Source of the DNA: Azorinus chamasolen
Lineage: Eukaryota; Mollusca; Bivalvia; Cardiida; Solecurtidae
Length of the DNA: 64,000 nucleotides
Direction: 5' to 3'
Assembly: GCA_963576725.1 (NCBI GenBank)
Contig: OY755240.1
Location: forward strand, 57,598,633 to 57,662,632
Under the pieces are notes generated by a model. The model saw only the letters and a list, made by a program, of their open reading frames with translations. It was not told the origin of the DNA and ran no database searches. Positions 22,600-34,640 of the stretch are shown here, piece by piece. Each line of letters starts with the position of its first letter. Positions within the stretch are counted from its first letter, which is position 1. A program made the position numbers and the translations under genes.

Positions 22600-22954
22600 G
22601 AGTCTTATCAACATCATATATAGATATAGATCTGCATTATGTTAGTAGCTATACCCCGTTAATTCTAATTCTAAATAGAATAGATGGTCTAGGTTGGCAG
22701 ACAGATGAGCATTCTAGGGACAATCCTGTGGTATTTTCTTTTGAAAAAGACAGCATGCCATCGAAGCTATGGATGAGTTGTACAGGTCGACGAACACTGT
22801 CTATTCCATCTTCCTATAAGGAATGCTGGGAACTAAACGTCTAAAATGTCTAGTCTAATCGATACAGGTCGAACGGAATATAGATCTCATTTGTATTATA
22901 AATAAGATAAATCATATTTCTTAATTCTTACCTCGGTTTCCCAATCCATCCTTA
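22600..22954. other. Unassigned stretch
   Basis: No exon, RNA or repeat recognised. Confidence 0.35.
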
Positions 22955-23325
22955 AAATCATGTCAATGACTCTCGCTTATACATGTACTAATCCGACACA
23001 TGCAACATTTTGTACACAACTGATTATGACGTCACTTTGTGGTGTTTTTTTCCTGACGTCATTTTCTATAGATATGAGTCTGCCTAAAGGCCATTTTGTA
23101 TTGAAAAGTTCCGAGGTCTGCCAAAGGTGTAGAAGATATTATTGAAAAAATTAGGCAGACTGCGGATGATATATATTCTTACAAAACATTTTAAAAAAAA
23201 TTTTTTTATTAAATCGAGCTTAATTGGGTGATTTGAATACAGAATATGTTCAAAGTTTACGAAAATCTAAAAGTTGAATTTCGTCTGCCTATTGCCTGTT
23301 TTAAGGGGGAGTCTGCCTATGGCTG
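22955..23325. repeat. Single diverged monomer of the 312-bp satellite
   Basis: Carries the satellite blocks in order: 'gtacacaactgattatgacg', 'ctgcctaaaggccattttgt', 'gatttgaatacagaatatg', 'gtctgcctattgcctgtttt'. About 19 kb from the array and clearly diverged. Followed at 23339-23361 by (TA)n. Confidence 0.7.
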
Positions 23326-23326
23326 A

Positions 23327-23895
23327 AAGTAGATTATTATATATATATATATATATATATAATTCTGATACCTACTTTCAGTATACCAATTATGATTTAT
23401 TATATGGCTTATGCGGACCGCTGGATTATGTAGACATTTTTTGGTCTACTTAATATTTTATGGCATCTGTATGGGTAGTAAAACTAAGTGAAAATTTAAT
23501 TCCTTATCAAAGTACCTACAGTTAAAACCATTATTTATATTTATCAATTTAATTTTGAAGTTCATCTATCCTTTCATGACAAAAAAACAGATTATTTCTC
23601 CACGGACCTATATTTTAAAGTCTCTTAATACCTACTTTATGTGGACGGCAGAAAATATGGAATAACAACATAAATCGGCTATATATAGATAATCTAAAAC
23701 TGGTTTCGTAATATTCATCTGATGCTTCAAATATTTATCAATGTATATTTTAGATTTTTTCAACGGGGGAAAAAATCATTTTTTAGGCTTTAATTTTGAG
23801 CAAAATTCATATATATGAAACACCGGGTACCCGGATCTGTACAGACGACTTCCGCTTCGGGAACAATCATGGCGGACAAGTAAAGTGTGGTAAGT
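23327..23895 (+). repeat. Repeat related to 51960-52640, ending in a promoter-like segment
   Basis: Blocks '(TA)n', 'cggaccgctgga', 'ggtctacttaatatttta', 'ggacctatattttaaag' and 'cggctatatata' occur in the same order at 52030-52420. The end carries an ETS-like ACTTCCGCTTCGGG, then ATCATGGCGGACAAG (YY1-like) and a donor-like GTGGTAAGT at 23887-23895. The short frame from the ATG at 23873 is MADK-stop, so any exon here would be untranslated. Confidence 0.45.
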
Positions 23896-24341
23896 TTGTC
23901 AAAGAAATAAACTCATTTTGAGCGCCTGCTCAGGATCTATCAGATCAGATATTAAATAAATTCCATACATGTTATAGGCTTATAGTTAGGTCCTACAGAC
24001 CTGTTTACTGCTACGTTTTGGCCGTAATTTCTACGTTTTGGTATGGAAAACTCGACTGTACTACGATTTAAGAACGAAATTGCTACGGATCTGTTCAATT
24101 TGGGAATTTTACTCCCGTTTTGCACTTTTCCGGTATTAAAGTACCTTTCCGCTCAATACAAACATGTATATGTTATTTGAACACTCTATCATTAATCAAT
24201 TTATTGTGAAAATGACGCAAAATCATCTTTTTGGCATTAAAAGCGTCATTGGTTACCTGTGACGTAATTATAGGATGTGGTTAATATTATCCATTCAGCG
24301 AGCAGCTTTCCCGTTTCTCCTTATGAGATGCTGCAAAGCAC

Positions 24342-25042
24342 ATGGCGGCGGAAAAAAATGACCATCAATATTTCAATAAAATAATGATATTATAGGATGC
24401 ACTTGATGAACATAATCATGCCAGAAAGTGTAATCAAGATTGGATTTAGCAGTATTCATGGATCAAGGAGTGTTAGGATTGTAAGTACAAAGCACTCTGC
24501 TCGCTATTGTAAGAAAGCCATTGAACGTGAAAGTTGTGTAAAATGGGCGAACTCGGTCCCAGTAAAAAAGTCACAGATAATGTCAATAACTGGTATGGCA
24601 AACTGTTTTTCAAGTTACCCCAATTCCCAAATAGATCTCTTCTTCGCCGACTGCTGAAATAACTATACCCCACCCACCTCCAGCCCGATGTTGAATTCTG
24701 CATCATGCATGCGAGCCATGTCGCTAAATGTCAAGTCTTGCCCTAACGAACGATCTACTGATAGGCTTGATAGCAGAACTATTATGGACAATTCAAACCA
24801 TAGTTTCTCTTTATTTCTATAAATCAAATGAAAATCTATTTCAAAACTTTTCCAAGATGTTTTCTGACTGTCAGATTGCTAAGATTTTTTTTTTTTTGTG
24901 GAGAGAGAAAGACGTGCATATGTTGCTTTGGTCAAATACCTATGATAACAGTGTTATAGCAGAACATAATACTATTAAAATTATGTTGTTAGATCTACAG
25001 GAAATTATAAGCTACTTTGTTCCAGTTTGTTGTACTTTTTAA
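24342..25042 (+). pseudogene. Decayed hAT-like transposase or related zinc-finger protein
   Basis: Across shifting frames the pieces come in the order I recall for a large family of hAT-like proteins: HARKCNQDW (24417-24443), then FSSIHGSRSVRIVSTKHSAR after a frame change (Cys-x-x-Cys / HGG..DV..H..KH finger), later LLIGLIAE, LFQNFSKMFSDCQIAK (24836-24883) and, after a shift at a T13 run, CGERKTCICCFGQIP. The usual form of the last motif is FPDS.IA..(Y/F).CGRTKT. Key residues are partly lost and stops are frequent. An ATG in YY1-like context (ACATGGCGGCGG, 24342) starts MAAEKNDHQYF. Confidence 0.45.
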
Positions 25043-25179
25043 TGAGAGTCTGATAATGAGAGTCTAAGACTGTAAAACCATTCACTGATCTTGTTGGACC
25101 TTACATTTGGGGGTAGTCTCATTAATGACCCGTAAGACAGCATGCTAATTTTGTGGCAGGTGCCGTCTTACACTCTGCC

Positions 25180-25965
25180 GGGATATGGTTAAAACCGAAA
25201 GTAGCTCGATATCACCATTTCAGGGTTTCCGCTGGGCCAAAATATTTTTCAGCCACTTTATTGGGGTCCGAGAGGAGGGTCCGGGAGGGGTGTCCCCTAC
25301 TGGTTGGATTTTTTTTAAATCTGGACTAAAAAAGGCATCATTTCCAGTATACCTGGAGCATAAACTAACATAAGATTTATGCATGTTAAAATTATGATGA
25401 CTACTTGTGTTTTCTGAAATTTATTTTCTACAAAGCAATATATTAATATCATGCTATAAAACTACTCAGACAGCAAGCTTCATTTTCAGTATCTGCAGAT
25501 GTAACACCAATCTCAGACTTCTATACTCAGTCATTGCTGAATAAATGTTTCATCAAAACTCCAGTGTTTTTAATGTAGTAAATTGAGTAAATATTGGAGA
25601 AATTAAGTTTTGATATAATGTACAGTGCTTCCTGTATTTGTATTTAACAACTTTTGTTTGAATCAGGAAAAATGTTGTACAGGGAGTTTTGTTGTGGGGG
25701 GGGGGGGGGTGCAATATTTCACTACAAAGGATAAAGTATAGCTGATACTAAGACCAGCCAAACTTATATTGTGCAATCACCCAAAGGAATGGACCAAAGT
25801 GGCTGCTGAATGCATTAAATCAACATTTACAAGTTATGTATAGGTAGTTGCACATTTATTTTTACAAGCTATAATTCAGCTTGTATAATGTGTAAATTCT
25901 AGTTCACATTTGTACGTGTACTCTAAATGGCGTTATCGATCTACTTTCGGTTTTAACGATATCCC
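25180..25965. repeat. Element with ~33-bp terminal inverted repeats
   Basis: Left GGGATATGGTTAAAACCGAA..., right inverted GGGATATCGTTAAAACCGAA, with only a few mismatches over ~33 bp. No target duplication identified. A 'cagggtttccgctggg' block begins inside at 25222. Confidence 0.6.
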
Positions 25966-26796
25966 TGTCTTGAAAACACAAAGTTGACAGTTCAGGATCA
26001 TTTGTACAACTGAACAAACCATCACAATGTGTCGAGCAACTGAGCTCGTCTCCCGAACGGCCAACAGTCTTTCTACCATTTTATCCCACCACCCAAAATA
26101 CCATTTTGGAACGTCTCATTAGAGCGTTTTAACTGCTTTCGGTTGAATTTTATTCACATCTTTTGCATTCTAATTTGATCAAGAATTGAATCAACAGCAA
26201 CTAACTGGAAAATGACGGAAACCCTATCTAGAATTCGTGACAAAACATGCCTAGACGTCCACAAAAGTGCAGTTCGGAAGTTGAAAAATAAACGTGTACG
26301 ATTAAGTGCGACAGGAGTAGAAGTGTTCGGAAGAACATGTTCTACTGCCTTCACCATTTACTTCCATCAAAATAAGAGGAGAGGAGACGCGAAATTAAAA
26401 TTATAACGTATTAATGTTCCAATTTGACCGAGTTATACTGACCACAAAGAACTTTCTTTCTTCAGTTTATGATGATTTTGCTTCTGTCACGTGTTTTTGT
26501 TCTGAAAGTGACAAATCGAACGCGCCTATGGTTATCGTTTTCTTTTGGCTCTTAATCCGTGTGTGTATTGTCAGTTTGACACGAGGGTGCCCGAGGCGAG
26601 GAGATTAATTATCTTTCACAGCTAATTCCCAGATAAAGGGTTAATTAAGGTAAATTTTGAAATTTAGGACTGCAGAAAAAAGTATGCTTGGTCATATTTT
26701 TTTTTCGCCACTCTTGGATTTATTTTCGCCATTTGCGAAAGTGGCGAACGGCAGCGGAAACCCTGCCATTTAGAGTATACAAATGTGAACTAATTT
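25898..26796. repeat. Inverted pair flanking an 836-bp segment
   Basis: 'ttcacatttgtacgtgtact...aaatgg' (25900-25930) returns inverted at 26766-26796 ('ccatttagagtatacaaatg'). The right copy directly follows 'ggcagcggaaaccctg', the inverse of the 'cagggtttccgctgg' at 25222, so an insertion with CAGGGTTTCCGC ends has probably rearranged here. The 64-codon basic ORF at 26212 has no recognised motif. Confidence 0.45.
26212..26406 (+). CDS. Short basic ORF, function unknown, weak
   Basis: 64 codons from ATG (AAAATGACG), starting MTETLSRIRDKTCLDVHKSA and rich in Arg/Lys (VRKLKNKRVRLS). No signal peptide, membrane segment or recognised domain. It lies inside a rearranged repeat, so it may be chance. 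Confidence 0.15.
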   Translation: MTETLSRIRDKTCLDVHKSAVRKLKNKRVRLSATGVEVFGRTCSTAFTIYFHQNKRRGDAKLKL

Positions 26797-26799
26797 GGG

Positions 26800-27830
26800 G
26801 GATATGGCCTTAAAACCCATTAAGTATTGGCTTAAGATTTCTGCATGAACCATGTTTTTGTTTGATAAGTATATAATGCATAAACATTTGCTTGATAAAT
26901 ACACCATTTTACACTTCTTGAAAAAAGAGTTGATACAGATCAGACAACTACTGTTTGCTAGATGCCTGATGTATGATAATAAATGCAACATATGATATTG
27001 ATTCAGCACTGACCATTGTGGCAAAACAATTCCCTGTTTCTTAGGTCATTATATAGAATTCAGTTAATATTCATGAAGGCATACATTTTTAAAAAAAATT
27101 AATATTCATGAAGCAAAGGATTCAATTTTCAAGTTATATCACTTGAGAATTTGTTTGTCACATAATGATTACATGTTGACGTAGCAGTGTATTTCCACGG
27201 GACCGATATCAGATAGGTTCCTCAGGAACTGAACTGATCAGGATCAGCACTATTTGCTACATGGATAATTTATTTTTCTGCAGTGTCTTAACTCTTTGTA
27301 TTCTTCTTTTGAATATATATATATATATATACTTATGCAGGAGGATAAGTATAAACAAATTAGCAGAACAAGAGATAAGTAAAAGGTCTACATGTGTTTT
27401 AATGAGGCAAACTATATAAAACGTTAAAACTTCTGATGGGCATCCAAAAACTACTGAAAGTCCCTTTGAAAACTACTGATACAGCATACAAGGGGTCTAT
27501 AAACAGGTCTGCTAGGACATACATTAATTTTTAAAAGTTACATTTCCGTTACAGGCGGGAGAGAATTGCAGTATTGAGAATCGAATGTCCGATTATTCAA
27601 CCACCATCATACAAGTTCGCTGTGATCGTGCTACTTCATAACTGCAGAATTTAAGATTCGAAAGATTATCTAGTAATTTTATGTAGCTTTGTCTTATTTA
27701 CTGGTATTTTGTATGTCAGGTCAATCGTCCTAGCTGGGAAGTTTCGCCCTACATAATTTTCAGCTGGATCGTTAGACGTTACTTATGACTATCACATATG
27801 TTTTGTAAATCTAAAGTTATATACAGTCGA
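26800..27830. other. Unassigned stretch with an (AT)n tract
   Basis: (AT)n at 27313-27331. A splice-like acceptor at 27555 (GTTACAG) precedes a 28-codon open frame (AGENCSIENRMSDYS...) ending in TAA; no donor, match or partner, so not called. Decayed palindromic MITE pieces at 27215-27255. Confidence 0.35.
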
Positions 27831-27833
27831 GAC

Positions 27834-29011
27834 TGTCATATGTGACCTTCCAAGGGACTTCATGAAAAAGGTCACATATGACAGGGAGTCTCTTAATACA
27901 GACCTAGGATATAATACATGACGTATACCGAAACTACATGTACATGTAAGAGATCTTCTTAAGGGAAAAATAAAACTGTGTACTAATCCAGTCTAATACA
28001 ATTAGATTATGTATCTATTATTTAATACATTTATACAACATTTATTATCACAAATAAACGCTAATTTAAAAATTTAATAAATTAATAAATCATTCACTTA
28101 CCAGAACATTAGTGCATGTACGATACAATGTACAAATATAATACACATATAAGTGCATGCACTAAATTCACCCTATCCCTGTTCTATGTTTATTACAAAT
28201 TTCAATACATGCTGAATATTCATGGATAAAATAGTTATAATGAAGTATGGAAGGTGGAACATTGTAGCCATTTTAGAAAGAAAAGAAACATCTTTCAAAT
28301 TCCACTAGCAAACAGAGTAGACCCTGATCAGACGTCTCCTCTAGGAGCTGTCTGATCTGGGTCTACTCTGTTTGCAAATGCGTGAAAACACGTTTATATG
28401 AAGGAAAGGTTTAAACACTTAATGATATAAATATAAACCAGGTGCAGATTACCAAGCATACTTTCGAGTAATGTTGATAGAGACATGTATTATGCACATA
28501 CTGATTAATATTTATAAAGACCGTTCTGAACTAAAGAGCCCTTAATAATCGCAAACCAGATCGAATTAGCTGCCTTGTTTAAAAGTTGTTTGTCATTCTT
28601 TAACAATTTTGTCGCTCGAAATCTCCTCCGGCGAATCTTGTATACGACGTACGTAGCCATGTTTGACACGACTGGTTTCCTGAATATTCTGCTCGCGTAC
28701 ATGTATCTGTAGAGCGGATGTCGGGAACCAGCTAGTTCACGCGTGATTACAATCCCGGGTTTTCCCTAATTAATATGGTGTGAAAAACCGACGCGCTATG
28801 TAAACAAACAAAAGAAACTGATAATTGAATGTCGTTTAATACAGACCGAAGCCTATGTTTGGTTCGCAAAATCAGGGTCGCTTGTCACGTAAGACAGGGA
28901 GTCGCTTAATTCAGACCAAAATTATAAGAAAATATGTTGGGCGGGATGAAACACGGTCGCGTATGAGAGGGAGTCGCTGAAACCAGGGGGTCGCTAAGGC
29001 AGTCTCGACTG
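27834..29011. mobile_element. TA-flanked DNA element (pogo/mariner-like ends), 1.18 kb, hosting a TTAA MITE
   Basis: Left CAGTCGAGACTGTCATATG, right inverted CAGTCGAGACTGCCTTAGCG, each bordered by TA. Subterminal 'gacagggagtctcttaatac' and 'gacagggagtcgcttaattc' words recur near both ends. A complete TTAA MITE (28167-28414) is inserted within. A minus-strand 65-codon ORF (28505-28702) has no transposase motif. Confidence 0.75.
28167..28414. mobile_element. TTAA MITE family A nested in the TA element
   Basis: TTCACCCTATCCCTGTTC...GGAAAGGTTTAA, 248 bp, with the family A order of blocks ('gaagtatggaaggtggaaca', hairpin GCAAACAGAGTAGACC / GGTCTACTCTGTTTGC). The left TTAA is mutated. Confidence 0.75.
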
Positions 29012-29136
29012 TATATGAAATTGGTCTGTTATAGAAAAGCTTGACTAGAAAAATCTTTACATCAACAGATAAATTACAAAATTTAATGTGATAAAATCAA
29101 ACTTCAAATGGAATTCATTGACCCATTCCGGTGACC

Positions 29137-29373
29137 TTAACCCTTCTCTTGCTGAATTTTAAAAATCATCCCATGCCCTGTTGTATAATAACATATATCT
29201 TCACTGTGTACAAGTATTTCACTGTGCAATCACTGCTGTGGAGTGCACTGGTTGCACAATCAACTTATAAAAAGTGCAGACCCTGATGAAACGGCTCCTG
29301 CAGGAGCTGTCTCATCTGGGTCTTCACTCTTTACAGGTAGGTATATTGCCACGAATAGCAAGCGAAGGGTTAA
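29137..29373. mobile_element. TTAA MITE, 'CTTCGCTTGCT' family
   Basis: TTAACCCTTCTCTTGCT ... AGCAAGCGAAGGGTTAA, 237 bp, with the hairpin 'gaaacggctcctgcaggagctgtctc' split across its centre. Same family as 16077 and 50093. Confidence 0.85.
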
Positions 29374-29374
29374 A

Positions 29375-29959
29375 ACCTTTTCCCCCACTCTAGTCTCTAC
29401 AAATAAATACAATCTAAATAAGATTTCTTAACCTTAGTGGTTACTGTTTACACATTCTCTTTAAAATATTGCAGCATTCTTGTCATATAATCCAAAATAA
29501 AAACTACAGGCTGTCGTCTTCCTGACATATCCCTGAGACTGGCTGAGTTACGTGTTTTCCTGATCGCATTCGAATATCTATTTCGTCTTTATTTTCCACT
29601 GGCGTTATCTTAAGCTGTTTATGTTTATATGAATTCATGTAGTGGCCAGAAATCCTGCAAGGTTATTATAAATAATGTGCATGAACAAGATCGTCGAAAA
29701 TACATGACCTTTGAAAACACATAACGGGAGGAAACAGTGATTTTTTTCCTGGGATTGTGAATGGGTCCGGTACCCCTTGAATTGTGAAAAATTTGCGTCG
29801 TTTTTCGTTTCATCAATAGCTGTTTCTAGTTTCATTACTGTTGAATAGATATTCATTTTCTTTCAAATAAAGGTATTTCTTGATATTTTCCTTCATTTTG
29901 ATTTTTTAATCTATTTTTTTTTCTATATACTTTATTTCTAAGCATGGAAATTTGCCAAT
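29375..29959. other. Unassigned AT-rich stretch
   Basis: Two overlapping minus-strand ORFs (29625-29856) without motifs; no exon called. Confidence 0.35.
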
Positions 29960-29967
29960 CTTGTAAC

Positions 29968-30395
29968 TAGTGTTGTTCCGATAATCGGTTATAATCGATG
30001 ATTGATCGAAAAAGTATTTTCGATTTACTATCGATAGTAATTTTGCCATAATCGATTACTGACTGTGTAATCTGTACAGCAGCATCAGTAATTTTCATAG
30101 TTGTTTTAATGGGAATATAACTGTATGAAGTATTTTACCTTTATAATAAGCCTCTACCAAGCTGTATTCTGTGACCATTCATTAAAATCGTCTCTTCGAG
30201 ATGATTCTAATGAATGGTCACAGCATACTGTTTTGTTGACACAAAAGCTTAGTTAGGTATTAGCTTGCTACATCAAGCTTTACATTCACAGAATCTCTGA
30301 AAGTATTTTCGATTAATTATCGATTTTTAATCGATAATAAATGTTCGATTCAATTCGATAATCGATTATGATTTTGGTCCGATTCTCCATCCCTA
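29968..30395. mobile_element. Non-autonomous hAT-type element, 428 bp, exact 8-bp target duplication
   Basis: Flanked on both sides by CTTGTAAC (29960-29967 and 30396-30403). Ends TAGTGTTGTTCCGATAATCG and inverted TAGGGATGGAGAATCGG. Subterminal ATCGAT-rich blocks. A palindrome at 30163-30232 ('tgtgaccattca...gaatggtcaca') belongs to the same small family as 13808-13882. Confidence 0.8.
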
Positions 30396-30819
30396 CTTGT
30401 AACTATAGTGTTTCAGTAAACAGTTAAACATGAAATGATGTCAAAGTAAGAACCTTCAAAGTTGACCCAAACTGTTACAAAAAATTGCATCTGATCTTGA
30501 CGAATCCGTAGATCTATAGATCTATCTAGATATTCTTATATTCTATAGTATTTTATTGGAAATATTTCAGCTAAAGGCAGGACTGTAAAAGGCATGCAGG
30601 CTCATTGAAGGTAATATTCTATAAATATGAATAATGGTTATTTTTTTAGTTACTTCTATGTATTAAAGCTAGAGGTTTTGATTCCTTACTTCAATGTGTG
30701 TGTATACATGTACATGTAAGCCTTATTGCATCACAATTTTTGAGTATGACGTCACCAATATATGTGTAAATATCATTCTCAATGTGTAGGATTGCTTCTA
30801 GAACTTCAGAATTGTGTAG

Positions 30820-32585
30820 ATTTGAAACCATTGTGATAAATAGAGCATTTACTCCTATTGAGCAAATGCTCTATTTATCACAATGGCTTCATAAAGTGAC
30901 TATTATACCTCTTTGAATAAATCTACTGATAAGGAGCATTAATTAGAGAAAAGGAAAATTTCAGAATTGTGTAGATTTGAAGCCATGGTGATGAATAGAG
31001 CATTTACGCCTATGGAGCAAATGCTCTATTTATCACAAAGGCTTTTTTCAGATCCTACCTCTTTGAATAAATCTACTGATAAGGAGCATTAATTATAGAA
31101 AAGAAAAATTTCAGAATTGTGTAGATTTGAAACCATTGTGACAAATAGAACATTTACTCCTATGGAGCTTGTGCTCTATTTATCACAATGGTTAGCAAAT
31201 GCTCTATTTATCACAAAGGCTTTTTTCAGATCCTACATCTTTGAATAAATCTACTGATAAAGAGCATTAATTAGAGAAAAGGAAAATTTCAGAATTGTAT
31301 AGATTTCAAACCATTGTGATAAATAGAGCATTTGCTCCATAGGAGTAAATTAACTCATATACAAACGACATATAAAGTTACATACTGGTATGTGTCAGAT
31401 CAGAATCCAAACTGTGTGCTTATTTTGGTCAAGTCATTCTAAGCAGTGATAGGGTTGTCATCTGTTAGAAATGTTGTCTGCTTATTCAAAGAGGTAAATC
31501 TGGGTCTACTCTGTTTGCAAATGCGTGAAAACATGTTTATATGAGGAAAAGGGTTAATTAGAGAAAAGGAAAATTTCAGAATTGTTTAGATTTGAAACCA
31601 TTGTGATAAATAGTGCATTTACTCCTATGGAGCATATGCTCTATTTATCACAAAGGCAAATGCTCTATTTATCACAATGGTTTCATAAAGTGACTATTAT
31701 ACCTCTTTGAATAAATCTACTGATAAGGAGCATTAATTAGAGAAAAGGAAAATTTCAGAATTGTGTAGATTTGAAACCATTGTGATAGATTAGAGCATTT
31801 ACTCCTATGGAGCAAATGCTCTATTTATCACAAAGGCTTTTTTCAGATCCTACCTCTTTGAATAAATCTATTGATAAGGAGCATTAATTATAGAAAAGGA
31901 ACATTTACACCTATGGAGCAAATGCTCTATTTATCACAAAGGCTTTTTTCAGATCCTACCGCTTCGAATAAATCTACTGATAAGGAGCATTAATTATAGA
32001 AAAGGAAAATTTCAGAATTGTGTAGATTTGAAACCTTTGTGATAAATAGAACATTTACTCCTATGGAGCAAATTCTCTATTTATCACAATGGTTAGCAAG
32101 TTCTCTATTTATCACAAAGGCTTTTTTCAGATCCTACCTCTTTGAATAAATCTACTGATAAAGAGCATTAATTAGAGAAGATAAAAATTTCAGAATTGTG
32201 TAGATTTCAAACCATTGTGATAAATAGAGCATTTGCTCCATAGGAGTAAATTAACTCATATACAAACCACATATAAAGTTACATACCGGTATGTGTCAGA
32301 TCTGAGTTTAAACTGTGTGCTAATTTCGGTCAAGTCATGCTAAGCAGTGATAGGGTTGTCATCTGTTAGAAATGTAATCTGCTTATTCAAAGAGGTAAAT
32401 CTGGGTCTACTCTGCAAATGCGTGAAAACATGTTTATATGAGGAAAAGGGTTAAATAGAGAAAAGGAAAATTTCAGAATTGTGTAGATTTGAAACCATTG
32501 TGATAAATAGTGCATTTACTCTTATGGAGCAAATGCTCTATTTATCACTAAGGTAAATGCTCTATTTATCACAATGGTTATTATC
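30820..32585. repeat. Composite array of 'GATAAATAGAGC' palindromic MITEs
   Basis: Eight or more ~165-180-bp units, each with 'gaataaatctactgataagg', 'aaatttcagaattgtgtag' and the palindrome ACCATTGTGATAAATAGAG ... CTCTATTTATCACAATGGT. A ~215-bp foreign block ('actcatatacaaacgacat' through 'gaaaagggttaa') sits at the same place in two successive groups (31345-31565 and 32255-32455), so several units form a larger repeat of about 750-900 bp. Matches 56735-57750. Confidence 0.8.
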
Positions 32586-32589
32586 ACCA

Positions 32590-33360
32590 GTTATTGTTAA
32601 CAAGTTTTAATTTTCCATTTCCATAACAATTCCGTTTGTATAAATTGTTGAAATTGCGATTTTTATACAATTTCTGCTTTGAAACAATCATCAGTACTCT
32701 AATTCTGAAGGTTTTCGAAACGTCCAGGTGTGAACTGGTTTTGTTACGAAATGTACTCTACAAGAGTTGTCGTTCGTTTCTAAATACGCAATATATCAAG
32801 GAGTTGTTAGATTCATAATTCATTTCAATCTGATAGATTTATGACGAAAGTGAAAGTAAGAATTGTGTTTTCCTTACAAGTCTCAACTTCCGCTAGACTG
32901 GTCTACAGTAAAATTATCAACTTCCGTTATGAATGTGTGCTGACTAAAAGTGCAGGTTCGAATGTCCTTCCACTTTACCGTAATGCTTGTAAAAGTCATA
33001 GTACACATTACACAGAGATGAGGAAAACTGGATAAAATTGAGAACGAACAAACATTTGGTTTATTTGGTCGACAAGTGTACATGATAAACCACCGTAAGG
33101 CAAGTGGAAGACTGTGTTACCTTTCAATTAGATTTGAGAACTAGAGGCATTTTTAAAAAAATATATACAATTAGCATGTAAAGGTGATACGTAGCTCGAC
33201 GTGAATTAAATGAAATAAGAAATGATACGTATATGGTCTACAGCCCCGAATAGTCAGATACCTGCGCTTTTCTCCATTATAGAATGTCAAAGGGAAACAA
33301 AATGACTTGAATGAGATATGATTGTATAAAGTAATATTTTAAGCGTAATTTACCTTCCCA
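32590..33360. other. Unassigned stretch
   Basis: Lower repeat content than the surroundings; short ORFs of 60-66 codons on both strands (32636-33083) show no motif or good splice borders. Confidence 0.35.
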
Positions 33361-33364
33361 AATT

Positions 33365-33558
33365 ATTACCGGCGGTTCACGGTTAGTGAAATTTTGAACC
33401 GGTTAGAACAACGAACCGAACCGCCAACGATTAACCGAGTAACCGTGACAGCCCTACAAAACAGGTGTCCAGTTTTGTTTAGAAAGTACATGTAGTTAAA
33501 ACTTTAAAAATCTTTCCCTCTGGTGAGCGATTTCAGGGCCATCATGGCCCTCTTGTTT
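33365..33558 (+). mobile_element. Adjacent fragments: hAT-like right end, then 3' end of core-repeat family A
   Basis: 33365-33456 ('cggcggttcacggttag', 'aaccgagtaaccgtgacagc', ending CCCTA) is the right end of a hAT-like element. It abuts a family A 3' end ('ctggtgagcgatttc', hairpin GGGCCATCATGGCCC, TCTTGTTT), suggesting insertion into or next to that copy. Confidence 0.55.
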
Positions 33559-33559
33559 C

Positions 33560-34094
33560 AAATTTATTGAAACTTTACTTTATTTACTCTGATATCTGAA
33601 CCTGTTCATCTGTAATATTTTTTTTCAATCCCAGTGTCTGTTACCAGTGTTATTACCTTTTTGACATTTTTCCTGGTACATGTACATGTATGTATATGAA
33701 TACGTTTTTTTTTTTTTTGGGGGGGGGGTCCCTAATATAGATGACTTTGCAGACAGAGAAGACCCAGATCAGTTGAGAATTTCACCATTTCATGTGACAA
33801 TTTTGCATTAAATCAATTGTTCAATGTGTTACAGTAATACTTGTTAATCTTTTACATTATAGAAACCTTTTCATGCCTTTTTGAATTTTGTAGATCAATT
33901 GTACAGTTTCTACCATGGCTCAAAAATCTGTGTTCATATGCCATTTGAAAACTCGGCTTAAAAATGTTCACGGTGTCATTATTTCTTGCATAAATATTCA
34001 TCATAAATGTTTACATGTGTTTGGTTTATTGTATAACCCCTCAGAAAGCTGGAAGACAGTCTTGGTCCGTTTTCTGTTCCTTATTTATTCCTAT
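33560..34094. other. Unassigned stretch with T/G run
   Basis: A T run followed by a G run at 33705-33728 is the only obvious feature. Confidence 0.35.
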
Positions 34095-34640
34095 TTAACC
34101 CTTTCCGTGTTAAATATTCATGTATGAAATATTTACATCATGAATTTTAATTAGCTGAACAGTGCTTTGGTATTGGTAGAGACTGTGGAGGCAGATTTTA
34201 TTATAATTCCGTAAGCAGACACAGCAGATCCTGATTAGTTCTGTGATTGCTCATTATTTCAGACTGACCTGGGGGTCAATGGAAGCCGGTTAGCAGCACG
34301 ATGCCAGTGATGAAGTCACTGACCGGCATAGGACAAGGCTCACAAAAAGGTACCCTATACAGCTGGACTGAGCTAGATTTGAATTTATCAACACATTCTC
34401 AGGCTGGAGACACAGCAGGTTTCTCAGACATGTTTGTTTGGGTCCCGGGTCTGCATTTACCACAAATGCATGGGTCCTAGCTACTTCCAATGTACTTTGG
34501 TCCTCTACTCTAGCTTCTCTACCAGAATGGCAAATTCCATTAGCAAACAGAGCAGACCCTGATCCTATAGGAGCCGTCTGATCTGGGTCTACTCTGTTTG
34601 AAAATGCGTGAAAACATGTGTATATGAAGGAAAGGGTTAA
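34095..34640. mobile_element. Decayed TTAA MITE parts around unassigned sequence
   Basis: Left border TTAACCCTTTCCGTG at 34095; right border GGAAAGGGTTAA at 34640, with a family A hairpin that has lost part of one arm (34530-34600). The middle (34250-34500) is not repeat-like to my eye. Confidence 0.5.

Noticed and set aside
30571..30611. Exon-like piece between TATTTCAG and GTAATA.
   Set aside because: All frames have early stops or no supporting neighbour; kept out for lack of evidence.
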